DNA from: Platycnemis pennipes
Lineage: Eukaryota > Arthropoda > Insecta > Odonata > Platycnemididae
NCBI GenBank assembly: GCA_933228895.1
Contig: OW121847.1
Coordinates: 128,320,350 to 128,384,349 of the forward strand
DNA length: 64,000 bases
Direction of reading: 5' to 3'
Part shown: one piece after another, positions 39,201-45,759 of the stretch
How the letters are laid out: every line of letters begins with the position of its first letter
How positions within the stretch are numbered: the first letter of the stretch is position 1
The notes under the pieces: model-generated
What the model was told of the DNA's origin: nothing
Database searches by the model: none
What the model saw: only the letters and a program-made list of their open reading frames with translations
Made by a program: the position numbers and the translations under genes

Positions 39201-42200
39201 GCACTTCGTCGTGGAAAAACTGGAACATTGTTGCTGGTGAGCATGACACAACTGAATTATAATTCCATTTCACAACAGACATTTAGATTCTTCATCATAT
39301 ACATAATCAAAAGATCCACAAGGTTTTTTTCCGATAGTCTTTGAATATTCTGGCAGACATTATCCAGTACTATTTCCCTGAACCGTGAAAGTTGCAAAAA
39401 CTATCATTTTTTCAAGATAGGCACGAAACAAGGAGAACAAAGAAAAAAAATGTATCAATAAAAATTGTTGATGCGACGGATCAGGAATAACTTTCAATAA
39501 ATCTGAAACAACCACAGTTCCCAAACCTAACTGCAGCCCATCAGGGTTTTCCCTTGCCTCTTCATTTGGAAACACGTGGAAAAGGTACCCTTCGGAAGAG
39601 CAGAGACACCATAACTGAAATCCTAATTGCTCCGGTCTATTCTTCAGGTTCTTTTCTCTTGCGGTCTCTGGAGAACGAAGATCCTTGTGCATCTTCATTG
39701 TTATGACTGTACACTCTCGCACCGGTACCACCACCATGTCCTCTCTGAAAAGCCCACCCGGCATATCGCCAAAAGGGTGAGAATAGGGATGGAAACACAA
39801 ATTGTTTGACAGTGACATAGGTGTCCTTCTTCGCCTGATATTCTACGGATAAGAGTGACCGAGGACTTTTGCACAGGCTGAATTTCTCGGATGGAGTTGG
39901 TTGAGGGAGTTGCGTGTCTTTCCTACATTCCCCCATGAACACACCATTATAACCAGCTGCTTGGCAGAAGGAGTTTCTTCCAATCATAATATCAGGCAGC
40001 TCTGGTAAAAAAAAACTGCCATAAAATGTGAGACAACTGCTTACGGTTTGATATTGGTTTTTCATATGATCATTTTGCATCATCTATCAAAACTCCGACG
40101 CAACTCTGTTGCATTTTAGAGCACTCAGTATATAAAAATCATGTATAAACCTATCATTGTCAGTTTAACTTTAGCATTGTATGCATTCTAAATAAACTAG
40201 ATGCCATTACACCATTACATAATGATATACATTGTTATAAGTCCACGGATGCCAATCTTTCCTTCCAGAACATGTCTGCTTTTGTGCCCTGCTCTTGCCA
40301 AAGGTGCAAAAACGCACCATTACATTCAATAAACAATTTTTTTATTCAGTGACAAAATAAATGATTGAATGAATCATTACGTGACGTGGGATTATGAGTA
40401 ATCTATTTTGGCGACTTCAATTATTCATATGCATGCATTATCATTTTTGTAAAAAAAAATTATTTAATCACCCTCCATTGAACCTGAATTTTAGCAAACT
40501 TAAAAATCAATAACAAAGGGACATTAGCTAGAATCAAAAATAAAACACCTTGAAAAATAAGTTTAGTACCTTATAAAAGAATAAATAAAAGAAAAGGTGG
40601 AGAACTCTTCATAATGAATTTGTTATTAACCAAAACAAAAATGGTTCGTTTTCGCACCTTTGGCCAAAAATGGGTTAATGCTCTGCAGAATTAATTATAT
40701 AAAATATCAATCATATGCACCTACAAAATTAAAGATGTGTATAAGTAAAACATAAACCTGCACACCAATAGTGCATAATCATACTAATGTAATATTGATG
40801 AAAACAGAAAAATAGCGGATTTTGTAATCACAGACAAATTTTGCTCTCAAATTTATTTGTGAACATAAAAATCACACCAGATGCAAAAATTATTCCCTAC
40901 CAGTGAATATATTCATGTTTTTGATATATGTTCATAGCAGTAAAAGGGTTAAAATGGTGCATCAGAAACAATCTAAATTACATGACATTTAACTAAATAA
41001 AAATTATTATTAATAGCAATATGATGGCATTGGGAGCTTCCCACCCATGGCCAGATGCATTACGTGCTGCTACTGGAGGAGAGGAATACAAACTGTCTGC
41101 ATCTGCTTTACGTGACTATTTTCGGCCTCTTGAAGAATGGTTACGCCAGGAAAATCTTCGCACACAAGAACCAATAGGATGGACGTATGGTGAGAAAGTT
41201 TTACATTTGATACCTATAAAATATTATTGCTGAAAGGCCAGAAAAGATGTTAAATAATTTGGACCATGCCAAATTAATTAATCCAATTTCATTTTTTAAC
41301 TATGGGAAAAATTATAATCCATTAATTTATAAATTTCTGATGATGTTGCCCAATTTCAAAATCGAGCCTGGTTTTACAAAAAAAATGTACAGTAAAACCT
41401 CTATCTAGTGAACCTCTTCATATCGTAAACCTCCGTTTATCGTAATAACTTCTTGGTCCCGCCAAAATGTGTATGTAATTATATAGAGAAACCTCTTTAT
41501 ATCGCACCTCTATGTTTTCGAAAAACCTCTGCTCTTCGTACTGAGAATACACCCCCATGGCGAGCCAACTACCTCCATGGAATGAAATATTAAGCCGGTG
41601 CCAGCCGCAAAGTTCCGTCCGGCCGTTCCGACTTTTCTACGTTGCGAGCGCGAAAACCCGCAGCGCTTGAAAAGTGAAGCTTAGCTGGGCAGTCGTTAGT
41701 GTGTTTGTTATCAATCATATGCGCCAAAGACTTTTTTTCATCGATTTGCATTGCTTGCGTTTTGTATATTCATCATTAAAACATCCATACGACAATATTT
41801 ACGACAAATGTCCTGCTGGATTTAGACCCGGGGTCCTAATAGTTTTTACAACTCCCAGACTGATTTATACGGTAAAATGGTTTAATTCTTAGGTTTAAAC
41901 AATCACGAATGACACCATTGCATATTCTATTTGCATTTACCCTCACCAATCCTTAACGACACAGAAAACTTAACTCCGATGCTATCGCATACTATACACA
42001 TTTGCAATTGAGTTGTTCAAGCGCAAGTGACTGAATAATATCTTAATCTAGATAGTTTAGCTAATACGATTCTTCTTCCACACTGACTTGATGTTAACAA
42101 ATAACAGGATTTGGCGACTGAGTTCATATTTTGAGTCATTGAAGTTACTTATTAAAATAATGGTGTTCCAAGTCAGTGAGTGTGCAGATGGAATTTTAAA

Positions 42201-45200
42201 AATTCTGGTGGCGACTCACAATACTTGCATATTTATTTATCTGTATGTAGACATGATGTAACACAGTTATAATCAAATACTAATGCGATATGTACAGAAT
42301 TGCAGTGAGTTTGCGGCTGATTTATCGAAACGCTTATCGCTATCCGTTTGTTTCCGCGACGCGGAGCTATGAAAGCCTGCTGCTCGTGATAACGCAACGC
42401 CGAGCTATGAAAGAGTCCATACCCACGTACGAGATTAACATCTGATGCGACTATTGTACCGTTTCGGAAGATTTGTTATATTTTAGCGTTCAACGCAACG
42501 CCGATCTATGAAAGACCCATGCCCACGTACGAGATTAACATCTGATGCGACTAATGTACCGCATCGGAAGATTTGTTATATTTTAGCGTTCAAGTGATCT
42601 TTTAAGGAGAATTTGGCCTATTCTGTTTCATTTTTGAAGTATTCATTTGAAGTTTAATTCACTATGAACACTCGATATTATTACGGCCGTACCAGAATGA
42701 TCGCATTTTTTTCATGCTAGCGCCTCGAGGCAGTCGTCTTTTACTTTTGGATATTTTCGCCGCGAATTGTAACTCGACCATCTTTCAATCCGTAACAATG
42801 GTGCATTACCGTCCCCCCACATACAACATTGTTAGTTATTTGAGCCACAATTTTGTAGTTTAAGACATCGGTCAGTGAAATACGCCTAACTTCTGTGTAA
42901 GTTTACAGTCTATTTAAAAAAAATTTAAAAAAACGTAAAGAAACTGAAGATGCAGCACATCGAGGATGCATAAATAAAAAATTGCGGGCGGTGAAAAGTG
43001 AACAATTAGAGAGACACATATTTGATTGGTTGATGGAAGGTAGAGCCAGAAATATTCCTGTTTCTGGACCTATTCTACAGCAAAAGGCAAGAGAAGTAGC
43101 AGTGAAAATGGGCATTGAAAATTTTCATGCATCGGATGGGTGGCTTCAAAAGTTTAAAGTGCGGTGGAATATCAAAACTTTGAAGATGAGTGGGGAAGAA
43201 GCTCCTGTAAGTGACACAGTGGTAGAAGAGTGGAAAAAAGCTTTGCAGACGATTTTAGCCGGGTATAAACCATGAGACATTTTTAATGCAGATGAGGCTG
43301 AATTTTTTTTGTAACTTGCTTCCAGACAGAACTTTAGCAGTTAGAGGCCAATCATGCCATGGAGGAAAAAAAGCAAAGAAAGATTCACAGTGATTTTCTG
43401 AGCTAATTTTGATGGCTCAGAGAAATTGAAGCCTCTTGTGATTGGAAAATATAAAAAGCCTAGATGCTTTAAAAATATTAAAAAACTTCCTAGCTCATAC
43501 AAAAACTCAAAAAAACTCTTGGATGACAGCATCTTTATTCTGTGAGTGGTTGACCATGCTGGACTCAAAGATGGGAGTGAGAAACTGGAAAATAGTTCTC
43601 TTCATTGATCAGTGCACAGCACATAAGTTGAAGGGATTGTGTAACGACACGTCAAAGTAGTATATTTTCCTCCAAACACCACCAGCAAAGTGCAACCACT
43701 TGATCAAGGAATAATTTCCATTGCGAAGAGACATTACAGGCAGCAACTGGTGTCATACATGTTGCGAACAGTTGAGGAGAAAAATGATTTGCAAAAGTGT
43801 TCTTGGAACATAATTCAGGCCATGCACTGGCTCTGTCTTTTGTGGACTTGTTTGAAGGCAGAAGTTATTGAAAAATGTTTTAAAAAGGCTGGATTTATGG
43901 GGGACAGCAGTGAGGAAGATATTTTATATGAGGACGAACCAACAGAATGGCTTGAAATAAACAAAATAATTAATGTTCAGTCATCATTTGATGACTTTAT
44001 TAATGTTGACAATGTCTTGCTAACATGTGCCACAAATGAGGGAGAGGTGTTCGAAGAAATGGAGGAAGAAGCTGGTGGGGAATCTCCAGTAGTAGTCCAT
44101 AACATGGAAGAAGAAGAGAGTGATGGTGAGGATTTTATGCCAAAGCCAACCAAAAAAGAGGTGCAGGATGCTTTGGGTGTGATGGAAAGATTTTTTAAAA
44201 TATGGAGGACTGCAGAAGTGAAAATCTACTATTATTAAATAAGATGGAAGATGTCATCTCAAAAGAATTTGAAAAAAAATGAAACAAACAGAAATTACAA
44301 ATTTTTTTCGGCGGAGAGTGCTTAAGTAATTTTTTGTACCCTTGTTTTTATTATTATAAACATTAAAACTATGAAAAAGCATAATTGCATATATTTAAAT
44401 ATACAAATATAGTAATCAAAGAGAAAGCAGCACATTTTACTACCAATAAGTTTCATATATGTTCATTTTGCTAAAACCTCTTTATAATGAACCTCCACTT
44501 ATCAAAATGACTAAAAAATTGGTCCCTTCCATTTCGATATAGAGAGGTTTTACTGTATTACCAATAATAGCTGCACCCTTTCATTACCATAATGTAGTAC
44601 ATTAGCAGTCATTTCGCAGATTTAAATGAATGTGAGTGTTCTACTGAACTCTGATGTTAGATTTTAGATTATCCCTCCAAAATATTTACCAGTCAAGCAG
44701 GTTCTCTTACCTTCCTTCCATACCTAACATTACCTACCTTCTCTTAGTAAACATTCTCTCCCTCCATCATCCTCTTCAACATTCCATTACCTCTCAAAAT
44801 GCCCTCCTTCCACTTTTGTTGCCTTGTTATAATATCTGCCTTCCCCTCTTGACATTCTGTATGCACCTGAGTTATAGCTTAAATTAATGTCTACCTTCCT
44901 TTTCATGAATAATTCAGCCATTCACATGTTCTCTGTGGAAGACACTTCCATCTAATTTTCTATTGATTACCTTCATTAACCCTCTTTCACTACCATCCAT
45001 TATAAATCACTCAAGTTGCTCCAGCAGTTGCTGCTATCGTTCGAATTAACATAAATCCACAATGTCCAGGCCCCTTCTTGGTTAATTATTTATACCTTTC
45101 CTGCCCTAAGCATGGTCCACAAATTCACAAAGATATTTTCTTACCTTCCTCCTCTTTAAATTTCTATTTCTGCTGCTCTTTTCATTACTCCACTCTCAAT

Positions 45201-45759
45201 ATTTCTTATGACAATGCCAATGGAGGCCTTCCCACCCCATTCTCACACCTTACACTCACCCCCATGAGTTGGAACTGGATACCAACATTTTCCACCATTC
45301 ATTTTCTCCTAGAGGAGAGAAGTTTGAATGCATTTCACTAAATATTGTAGAAGCATTAAAAATAATTTTCAAGATATGGACGCAACATTAACACTGAGAA
45401 ATTCTTAATAAATAATTTTCTTTCTCCTTGTCGGATAGTTAATAGACATAGTCATTTAAATCATTATTGTAAAATATTTCAACTGCTAAATATCATATTT
45501 TGTAACTACCTACTATTATTTTCAACAAAATATTTTAAATTGTTCTAAAATATTGATGTTTGTATCAATAATTGATTGCCATTTCCTTCGTAACTTACAG
45601 AAATAAAATGCATATTTTACAGATGGTGATTACTGCAAGCAAAGTATTGAAACAGCAGGCCTTCAAGTTTATGGAGGATATTATAATGGAGCAACATCAA
45701 CATCATTTGCTCTAGTATCTTCAGTCATTCTTTCCCTTGTGTCATGCTTCTTATTATGA
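9020..45759 (+). CDS. Angiotensin-converting-enzyme-like peptidyl-dipeptidase (M2 family), 13 coding exons
   Basis: Spliced whole gene; the exons are listed separately. Members of this family are zinc dipeptidyl carboxypeptidases acting outside the cell on small peptides. The joined frame gives 666 residues: a signal peptide, then one M2 domain (insect Ance is about 615 residues). Zinc site: HEMGH at residues 377-381 (catalytic Glu378) and Glu405 in GFHEAVGE, the 24-residue spacing of ACE. Substrate or transition-state residues kept: Gln276 (MWAQ), Lys506, His508, Tyr515, Arg517, Tyr518. Expected disulfide cysteines are present: 144/152, 346/364, 533/551. N-glycosylation sequons at 207 and 322. 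Odd points: the ACE His-Ala pair after Cys346 is Gln347-Pro348; the ACE Asp415 equivalent is Glu409; the C-terminal 17 residues are hydrophobic with nothing after them. All twelve introns have GT/AG ends and compatible phases. Met at 9041 is an equally good start (659 residues). Family assignment is firm; activity and orthology are inferred. Confidence 0.95.
10005..10330 (+). repeat. tRNA-derived SINE, copy 1
   Basis: Starts with a tRNA-like head: GACTTCCCATCC followed by GATTCGAATCCCGG, a good box B. Shared downstream words are GAGTACAGTACTCCAT and a C/T-rich stretch ending near CTTCCCCAAATA. A second copy at about 24320-24640 and a reverse one at about 23830-24060 show the same order of motifs. 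Confidence 0.65.
12169..12212. repeat. Perfect 15-bp hairpin
   Basis: GCTCACTATGACACA at 12169-12183 pairs exactly with 12198-12212 across a 14-base TA/TG-rich loop. It could be a tiny MITE or fold-back remnant, or a chance hairpin in intron 1. Confidence 0.8.
13644..13670. repeat. 9-bp hairpin
   Basis: TACGTACTT and its complement are separated by nine bases; further loosely palindromic sequence lies around it. Confidence 0.5.
14176..14199. repeat. 10-bp hairpin with 4-base loop
   Basis: CAAACCACAG, loop TTTA, then the exact complement. Compact stem-loop in intron 1 with no other feature around it. Confidence 0.7.
16535..18323. mobile_element. Non-autonomous hAT-type DNA transposon
   Basis: Terminal inverted repeats TAGAGCGCGGAAAAAA at both ends (one extra A at right), flanked by a perfect 8-bp direct repeat ATTATGAC (16527-16534 and 18324-18331). 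An 8-bp target duplication and a TAGAG terminus fit hAT. Both subterminal regions carry many copies of AAAAGTC, which could be transposase-binding sites. The 1.8-kb body has no transposase. A tRNA-like patch with a GGGTTCAAAT box B lies at about 17670-17720. Confidence 0.85.
19014..19172 (+). CDS. ACE-like gene, exon 2
   Basis: Residues 74-126, phase 0 at both ends. The acceptor is an AACTGCAG context and the donor is CGG|GTAAGT. The encoded helical segment ([17 protein letters not shown]) corresponds to the N-terminal lid helices of ACE, which vary in sequence; the GPAALP turn matches the Ance pattern of small residue-AALP. Confidence 0.85.
19189..19334 (+). repeat. Two tandem copies of a 74-bp unit
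   Basis: Copies beginning at 19189 and 19263 share GAAAAGT(C/T)ACTCC, AAGTTCTAA, and CATTCCG(A/G)AGCTGCA in order. They sit 17 bases after the donor of ACE exon 2. Confidence 0.75.
19665..19761 (+). CDS. ACE-like gene, exon 3
   Basis: Residues 127-158 plus the first base of Asp159. Acceptor TCTTACAG, donor G|GTAAAT. It carries the first conserved cysteine pair, Cys144 and Cys152, in the arrangement CAYRDPFHC that is close to Ance, followed by LRLDP. Confidence 0.9.
19790..19812. repeat. 9-bp hairpin after exon 3
   Basis: CCTCTAAGC, loop CGGTA, then the exact complement, starting 29 bases after the last base of ACE exon 3. Confidence 0.6.
19970..20203. mobile_element. Foldback MITE in intron 3
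   Basis: Two arms of roughly 95 bp in inverted orientation, starting TTGCATTGCAC and containing CGTGCTGGGCGAGC, a T-run, AACCCTTT, GCGGATTTC and GAAGATTGTCA. The centre is short and not paired. The overlapping frames on both strands are a by-product of the symmetry. No clear target duplication was identified. Confidence 0.75.
20521..20664 (+). CDS. ACE-like gene, exon 4
   Basis: Residues 159-206 plus the first base of codon 207. Acceptor CGTTAG, donor A|GTGAGT. It encodes the M2 segment with [11 protein letters not shown] and the [10 protein letters not shown] helix. Codon 207 is completed by exon 5 as Asn, which creates the N-L-T glycosylation sequon at the position where Ance also has Asn-Asn-Phe-Thr. 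Confidence 0.92.
21608..21799 (+). CDS. ACE-like gene, exon 5
   Basis: Completes Asn207 and covers residues 208-270 plus the first base of Gly271. Acceptor ATTTCAG, donor G|GTAAAT. It includes [12 protein letters not shown], the [17 protein letters not shown] helix and the LPAHVLG motif that precedes the conserved NMWAQ block. Confidence 0.93.
22004..22101 (+). CDS. ACE-like gene, exon 6
   Basis: Completes Gly271 and covers residues 272-303, ending in phase 0. Acceptor TTCCACAG, donor CAG|GTAAGA. It carries [10 protein letters not shown]; Gln276 is the equivalent of the ACE glutamine that binds the substrate C-terminal carboxylate. Confidence 0.95.
22905..23074 (+). CDS. ACE-like gene, exon 7 (altered substrate-site motif)
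   Basis: Residues 304-359 plus two bases of Arg360. Acceptor AATTTCAG, donor AG|GTAGGT. It includes [15 protein letters not shown], the sequon N322-L-S, PPEFW, and [12 protein letters not shown] and Ance have Cys-His-Ala-Ser here; this gene has Cys-Gln-Pro-Ser with Cys346 retained. The preceding Glu-Lys-Pro-x-Asp-Gly-Arg loop of ACE is also altered. Confidence 0.95.
23422..23792. mobile_element. Palindromic pair of tRNA-like SINE units in intron 7
   Basis: A nearly continuous inverted repeat spans 23477-23780. Each arm carries a tRNA-like unit; the right one reads TAGCGTAGTGGTCTGAGC (box A) and GGTTCGATTAC (box B), with CCTGGA and TCCAGG ends that could pair as an acceptor stem. The left arm is its inverted copy. 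A perfect 16-bp direct repeat, ATGAACATCTGTCATG, lies at 23422-23437 and 23777-23792, as for a target duplication from LINE-driven insertion. Confidence 0.8.
23830..24060 (-). repeat. tRNA-derived SINE, reverse copy
   Basis: Read on the minus strand: GGGTTGATGCGGAGACCGG near the head, then CAGTACTCCATCCGT and CCGGGTTTCCCTCC, in the order seen in the copies at 10 and 24.4 kb. It overlaps the proposed last codons of the antisense small gene. Confidence 0.5.
24028..25744 (-). CDS. Possible small antisense gene nested in intron 7
   Basis: No family recognised. Coding exon A (25589-25744) has a good acceptor (TTTTCTTTCAG), an upstream in-frame stop, ATG at 25668-25670, 27 codons beginning [17 protein letters not shown], and a strong donor GAG|GTAAGT. 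Two in-phase continuations exist. (1) Splicing to an acceptor TATTATTGCAG gives exon C 24028-24113: a hydrophobic stretch ending MRRPEY and a stop, 55 residues in total. (2) A 41-base cassette with ideal borders at about 24752-24792 (acceptor TCTTTTACAG, donor AGT|GTAAGT) would add [13 protein letters not shown] and change the reading of exon C. The last part of exon C appears to lie in a SINE. It could be a real small gene whose last exon was captured from a repeat, or a chance structure. Exon A is the better supported part. Confidence 0.35.
24320..24640 (+). repeat. tRNA-derived SINE, copy 2
   Basis: GGGTTAATGCAGTGGGTA (box A-like) and TTTGAATCCCGG (box B-like), then GAGTACAGTACACCAT, and an end near GCCTAGCCCAAATAAAT. 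It parallels copy 1 in motif order. Confidence 0.6.
24864..25357 (-). pseudogene. Unidentified antisense coding-like stretch in intron 7
   Basis: Two overlapping open frames on the minus strand read like protein. The first, 25127-25357, runs 76 codons without Met near its start ([14 protein letters not shown] near the beginning). The second continues to 24864 for about 110 codons in another frame ([14 protein letters not shown]). They look like one former reading frame broken by a frameshift. I do not recognise the family; a worn transposon or a retrocopy would fit. Confidence 0.25.
26017..26141 (+). CDS. ACE-like gene, exon 8 (HEMGH zinc site)
   Basis: Completes Arg360 and covers residues 361-401 plus one base of Gly402. 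Acceptor CTCACAG, donor G|GTAAGA. The zinc-binding HEMGH is encoded at 26066-26080, preceded by the partner cysteine Cys364 in IKMCTRV and followed by [11 protein letters not shown]. Confidence 0.97.
26142..26960 (+). other. Intron 8 of the ACE-like gene
   Basis: AT-rich, about 0.8 kb; no repeat or coding signal recognised. Confidence 0.6.
26961..27207 (+). CDS. ACE-like gene, exon 9 (third zinc ligand)
   Basis: Completes Gly402 and covers residues 403-483 plus two bases of Arg484. Acceptor CCTAACAG, donor [16 protein letters not shown] supplies zinc ligand Glu405. It also has [18 protein letters not shown], the [10 protein letters not shown] segment and the insect-type YNCHWWRLR end. Confidence 0.97.
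27208..28039 (+). other. Left part of intron 9, no gene seen
   Basis: Purine-rich on the plus strand between about 27380 and 27980. Minus-strand frames here are leucine- and serine-rich but match nothing recognised. The hAT relic follows. Confidence 0.5.
28819..31010 (-). pseudogene. hAT-type transposase relic with BED-like zinc finger
   Basis: Broken across several frames. Order on the minus strand: a Cys/His finger (CWVCEC then HIKMAKHK) at about 30850-30950; [48 protein letters not shown]; then [11 protein letters not shown] near 30250, matching the RNase-H-fold core of hAT-like transposases; and at the far end ERHFSFSR and [14 protein letters not shown] near 29050-29100. Stops and shifts occur throughout and a MITE interrupts it, so no protein is made. 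Confidence 0.75.
29198..29352. mobile_element. 155-bp MITE with TA target duplication, nested in the hAT relic
   Basis: Termini CAGTCAAGCCC and the exact inverse, flanked by TA (29196-29197 and 29353-29354). Further inverted similarity includes TTTATAA and GAAGT. TA flanks and CAGT ends suit a mariner/pogo-type non-autonomous element. Confidence 0.8.
31918..32016 (+). CDS. ACE-like gene, exon 10
   Basis: Completes Arg484 and covers residues 485-516 plus two bases of Arg517. Acceptor ATTTTCAG, donor AG|GTATGT. It contains [10 protein letters not shown] and [12 protein letters not shown] with Lys506, His508 and Tyr515, the ACE residues that hold the substrate carboxylate and carbonyl. Confidence 0.95.
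32379..32616. repeat. TTGGGCCAAC minisatellite-like cluster
   Basis: The self-complementary-type word TTGGGCCAA(C/T) or its near forms recurs at 32379, 32491, 32551 and 32601 with intermediate TTGGCCCAA forms. Units at 32491 and 32551 share a 28-base block continuing CGTTGGGAAACAGTACCA (one mismatch). GTAGCTCAGATGG, a good tRNA box A, precedes the second unit. Confidence 0.75.
33109..33132. repeat. AT/CT microsatellite
   Basis: Six AT units followed by six CT units. Confidence 0.9.
33801..33834. repeat. Perfect 34-bp palindrome
   Basis: CTTTCAGGCATGCTATG is followed directly by its exact reverse complement with no spacer. Shorter symmetry continues outside weakly. See findings. Confidence 0.9.
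34961..35101 (+). CDS. ACE-like gene, exon 11
   Basis: Completes Arg517 and covers residues 518-563 plus two bases of Gly564. Acceptor ATCATGCAG, donor GG|GTAAGC. Tyr518 follows Arg517 as in ACE (transition-state tyrosine after the chloride-ligand arginine). Cys533 and Cys551 are the third conserved pair; the [13 protein letters not shown] block follows. Confidence 0.93.
35102..37664 (+). other. Left part of intron 11, no gene seen
   Basis: AT-rich; frames near 35490-35850 match nothing recognised. A C/T-rich fragment at about 37440-37570 (CCTTCTTTTCCTAAAAACCC and following) resembles the tail of the SINE copies at 10 and 24.4 kb. Confidence 0.5.
38273..38770 (+). repeat. Two diverged tandem copies, period about 289 bp
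   Basis: The second copy (from about 38562) repeats in order GGTCACTGGCA, ATCCTCGTAAACCC, GTGTGTGTGATTG, ACTCACGA and ACAAACC of the first. GTGAC/GTGAG words recur through both. They lie inside the piggyBac-like element. Confidence 0.7.
39094..40083 (-). pseudogene. piggyBac-like transposase relic
   Basis: Minus-strand order: [20 protein letters not shown] (39560-39625), [37 protein letters not shown] (39360-39440), then [15 protein letters not shown] (39230-39280). These correspond to the DDE-domain blocks of piggyBac transposases (DDE_Tnp_1_7 type), including the late tryptophan-asparagine-x-Val-Val block. Frames are shifted and interrupted, so it is not functional. Confidence 0.75.
41017..41189 (+). 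CDS. ACE-like gene, exon 12
   Basis: Completes Gly564 and covers residues 565-621 plus one base of Asp622. The acceptor (ATTATTAATAG) lacks a pyrimidine tract, but it keeps phase and restores [16 protein letters not shown], which matches the family. The donor is G|GTGAGA. It ends in the IGWTY segment that closes the M2 domain. Confidence 0.92.
42391..42592 (+). repeat. 101-bp tandem duplication
   Basis: Units 42391-42491 and 42492-42592 both run from AACGCAACGCCGA to ATTTTAGCGTTC with few differences. A partial older copy (GCGGAGCTATGAAAG) lies just before. It is upstream of the Tigger transposase frame. Confidence 0.85.
42906..44238 (+). pseudogene. Tigger/CENP-B-like transposase relic
   Basis: DNA-binding half: [18 protein letters not shown] and [14 protein letters not shown], then [17 protein letters not shown], the CENP-B-type helix-turn-helix pattern. 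Catalytic half of the DDE superfamily: NADEAEFF near 43284, FIDQCTAH near 43604 and QPLDQGII near 43691, followed by an acidic C-terminus. In-frame TGA and TAA codons and shifts around 43275, 43315, 43390 and 43660 disable it. Confidence 0.85.
45623..45759 (+). CDS. ACE-like gene, exon 13 (C-terminus and stop)
   Basis: Completes Asp622 and covers residues 623-666; TGA stop at 45757-45759. Acceptor CATATTTTACAG. After a short polar stretch with Cys626 it has NGATSTS (643-649) and then [17 protein letters not shown] to the end. Small residues followed by a hydrophobic terminus with no basic or cytoplasmic residues fit a GPI-attachment signal better than a stop-transfer helix. Drosophila Ance is soluble. 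Confidence 0.85.

Larger units (their letters stand above)
37665..40678 (-). mobile_element. Decayed piggyBac-like transposon in intron 11
   Basis: TTAA (37665-37668) followed by CCCATTTACGGCCAAGG at left, and the inverse of CCCATTTTTGGCCAAAGG followed by TTAA (40675-40678) at right: TTAA target sites and matching inverted termini as in piggyBac. The transposase relic lies on the minus strand. Two tandem 289-bp repeats at 38273-38770 fill part of the body. Confidence 0.8.
41390..44555 (+). mobile_element. Decayed Tigger/pogo-type transposon in intron 12
   Basis: Inverted termini CAGTAAAACCTCT and its near inverse, flanked by TA (41388-41389 and 44556-44557), as for the Tigger branch of Tc1/mariner. 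A second inner terminus-like copy (TAAAACCTCTTTATAATGAA) lies at about 44474. It carries a CENP-B-type transposase relic and a 101-bp tandem duplication. Confidence 0.9.
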
